Shown here piece by piece: positions 63,021-64,000 of a stretch of DNA of 64,000 nucleotides; within the stretch, counting starts at the first letter, position 1, and every line of letters begins with the position of its first letter. A model generated the notes under the pieces. The model was not told the origin of the DNA. It saw nothing but the letters and a program-made list of their open reading frames with translations, and searched no databases. The stretch comes from Pararobbsia silviterrae (GTDB lineage: Bacteria; Pseudomonadota; Gammaproteobacteria; Burkholderiales; Burkholderiaceae). The translations under genes were made by a program, and so were the position numbers. The stretch lies in assembly GCF_003628125.1 (NCBI RefSeq), contig NZ_RBZU01000003.1:468776-532775 (forward strand), in the 5' to 3' direction.

Positions 63021-64000
63021 GTGGCCCGCAAGACCCCCATCGAGCGCTACCGCAATATCGGTATCAGCGCGCATATCGACGCCGGCAAAACCACCACGAC
63101 CGAGCGCATCCTCTTCTACACCGGTGTGAACCACAAAATCGGCGAGGTTCACGAGGGCGCGGCGACGATGGACTGGATGGAACAGGAGCAAGAGCGCGGC
63201 ATCACGATCACGTCGGCCGCGACGACCGCGTTCTGGAAAGGCATGGCGGGCAACTATCCCGAGCATCGGATCAACATCATCGACACGCCGGGACACGTCG
63301 ACTTCACGATCGAAGTCGAGCGCTCGATGCGCGTGCTCGACGGCGCATGCATGGTCTATGACTCGGTCGGCGGCGTGCAGCCGCAATCCGAGACCGTCTG
63401 GCGTCAGGCCAACAAGTACGGCGTGCCGCGCATCGCGTTCGTCAACAAGATGGACCGCATCGGCGCGGACTTTTTCCGCGTGCAGCGTCAGATCGTCGAC
63501 CGCCTGAAAGGCAACGCCGTACCGATCCAAATTCCCGTGGGCGCCGAAGACCACTTCCAGGGCGTGATCGACCTCGTCAAGATGAAGGCGATCATCTGGG
63601 ACGACGCCGACCAAGGCGTGCGCTTCGAGTACAAGGACATTCCGTCCGAACTGCAGGCGACCGCGCAGGAATGGCACGACAAGATGGTCGAGGCCGCGGT
63701 CGAATCAAGCGAAGCGCTGCTCGAAAAGTACCTCGGCGGCGATGCGCTGACCGAAGACGAGATCAAGACCGCCCTGCGCGCACGCACGATCGCCGGCGAA
63801 ATCGTGCCGATGCTCTGCGGCAGCGCGTTCAAGAACAAGGGCGTGCAGGCCATGCTCGACGCCGTCATCGACTATCTGCCGTCGCCGGTCGACGTGCCCT
63901 CGATCAAGGGCCACGACGAAGACGACAACGAGGCCGAACGTCATCCTTCGGATGACGAGCCGTTCTCGGCGCTCGCGTTCAAGATCATGACGGACCCGTT
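63021..64000 (+). CDS. fusA: Elongation factor G, N-terminal part (truncated by window edge)
   Basis: The first 326 codons of EF-G, the translocase GTPase of translation. G1 is [10 protein letters not shown] (near residue 17), switch II and G3 DTPGHVDF (near 90) and G4 NKMD (near 144). Start is GTG at 63021 with AAAGGAG 7 bases upstream. The usual str-operon neighbours (rpsL and rpsG upstream) are absent; a DUF192 gene lies there instead. This may therefore be the second fusA copy found in many Burkholderia, not the one beside tuf. The frame continues past base 64000. Confidence 0.93.
   Translation, partial: MARKTPIERYRNIGISAHIDAGKTTTTERILFYTGVNHKIGEVHEGAATMDWMEQEQERGITITSAATTAFWKGMAGNYPEHRINIIDTPGHVDFTIEVERSMRVLDGACMVYDSVGGVQPQSETVWRQANKYGVPRIAFVNKMDRIGADFFRVQRQIVDRLKGNAVPIQIPVGAEDHFQGVIDLVKMKAIIWDDADQGVRFEYKDIPSELQATAQEWHDKMVEAAVESSEALLEKYLGGDALTEDEIKTALRARTIAGEIVPMLCGSAFKNKGVQAMLDAVIDYLPSPVDVPSIKGHDEDDNEAERHPSDDEPFSALAFKIMTDP

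Overview
This window reads as chromosomal core sequence from a GC-rich betaproteobacterium, most likely Burkholderiaceae (Burkholderia sensu lato). The grounds are strong G/C preference at third codon positions, a 6S RNA directly behind zapA, the blocks cysI-DUF934-cysH-cysD-cysN-cobA and nadB/nadC-nadA, clpS-clpA next to cspA and icd, and two families I associate mainly with Burkholderia (a DUF2486-like protein beside holC, and a DUF3331-like protein). I see no integrase, transposase, phage gene or CRISPR array.

Layout. 0-2.2 kb (minus): cobalamin genes, with a truncated probable cobT, a BtuD-like ATPase and a BtuC-like permease. 2.5-4.7 kb (plus): ZapB-like, ZapA, 6S RNA, an EVE protein and a SIMPL protein, then lgt (minus). 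6-8.4 kb: ilvD and a small cytochrome c. 8.5-13.6 kb (minus): pepA-holC and a very large repeat-rich DUF2486-like protein. 13.7-16.4 kb: lptF-lptG and a CbiX-type chelatase. 16.5-22.8 kb (minus): sulfate assimilation, with divergent cysB and a periplasmic binding protein. 25.4 kb: tRNA-Leu(CAA). 26-30.7 kb: DUF3331, an RsuA-type synthase, an SDR protein, an iron-sulfur flavin reductase and a class III aminotransferase. 30.9-36.5 kb (minus): livFGMH, ispH and fkpB. 36.5-42 kb: radC, rpmB-rpmG, nadB and nadC-nadA. 42-45.5 kb: an acyl desaturase and a ClC channel. 45.6-55.5 kb: rsmB-purN (minus), then ribF, ileS, lspA, coaBC, a flavin monooxygenase and dut. 55.6-64 kb: clpA-clpS, cspA, icd, an RluE-like synthase, a small lysine-rich secreted protein, a DUF192 protein and the start of an EF-G gene.

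How the genes work together. CysND activate sulfate, CysH reduces APS and CysI reduces sulfite. CobA and the convergent CbiX-like chelatase can supply the siroheme CysI needs, and CysB is the obvious regulator. NadB, NadA and NadC make up de novo NAD synthesis from aspartate. LptF and LptG are the lipopolysaccharide exporter permeases. LivFGMH is an amino-acid importer without an adjacent binding protein, while an unpaired binding protein of the matching fold sits beside cysB. ClpS feeds ClpA.

The least ordinary element is the 959-residue protein at 8607-11486. It carries two unrelated tandem arrays that share exactly the same 78-bp (26-residue) period. One array repeats an acidic-D-I-P motif that resembles the SSB tail bound by HolC, whose gene lies next door. 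An eight-copy 8-bp tandem repeat lies just beyond its stop codon. Other points of interest are a perfect 19-bp inverted repeat inside the radC 5' coding region, a highly basic small secreted protein with atypical codon use, and several unexplained palindromes in intergenic regions.
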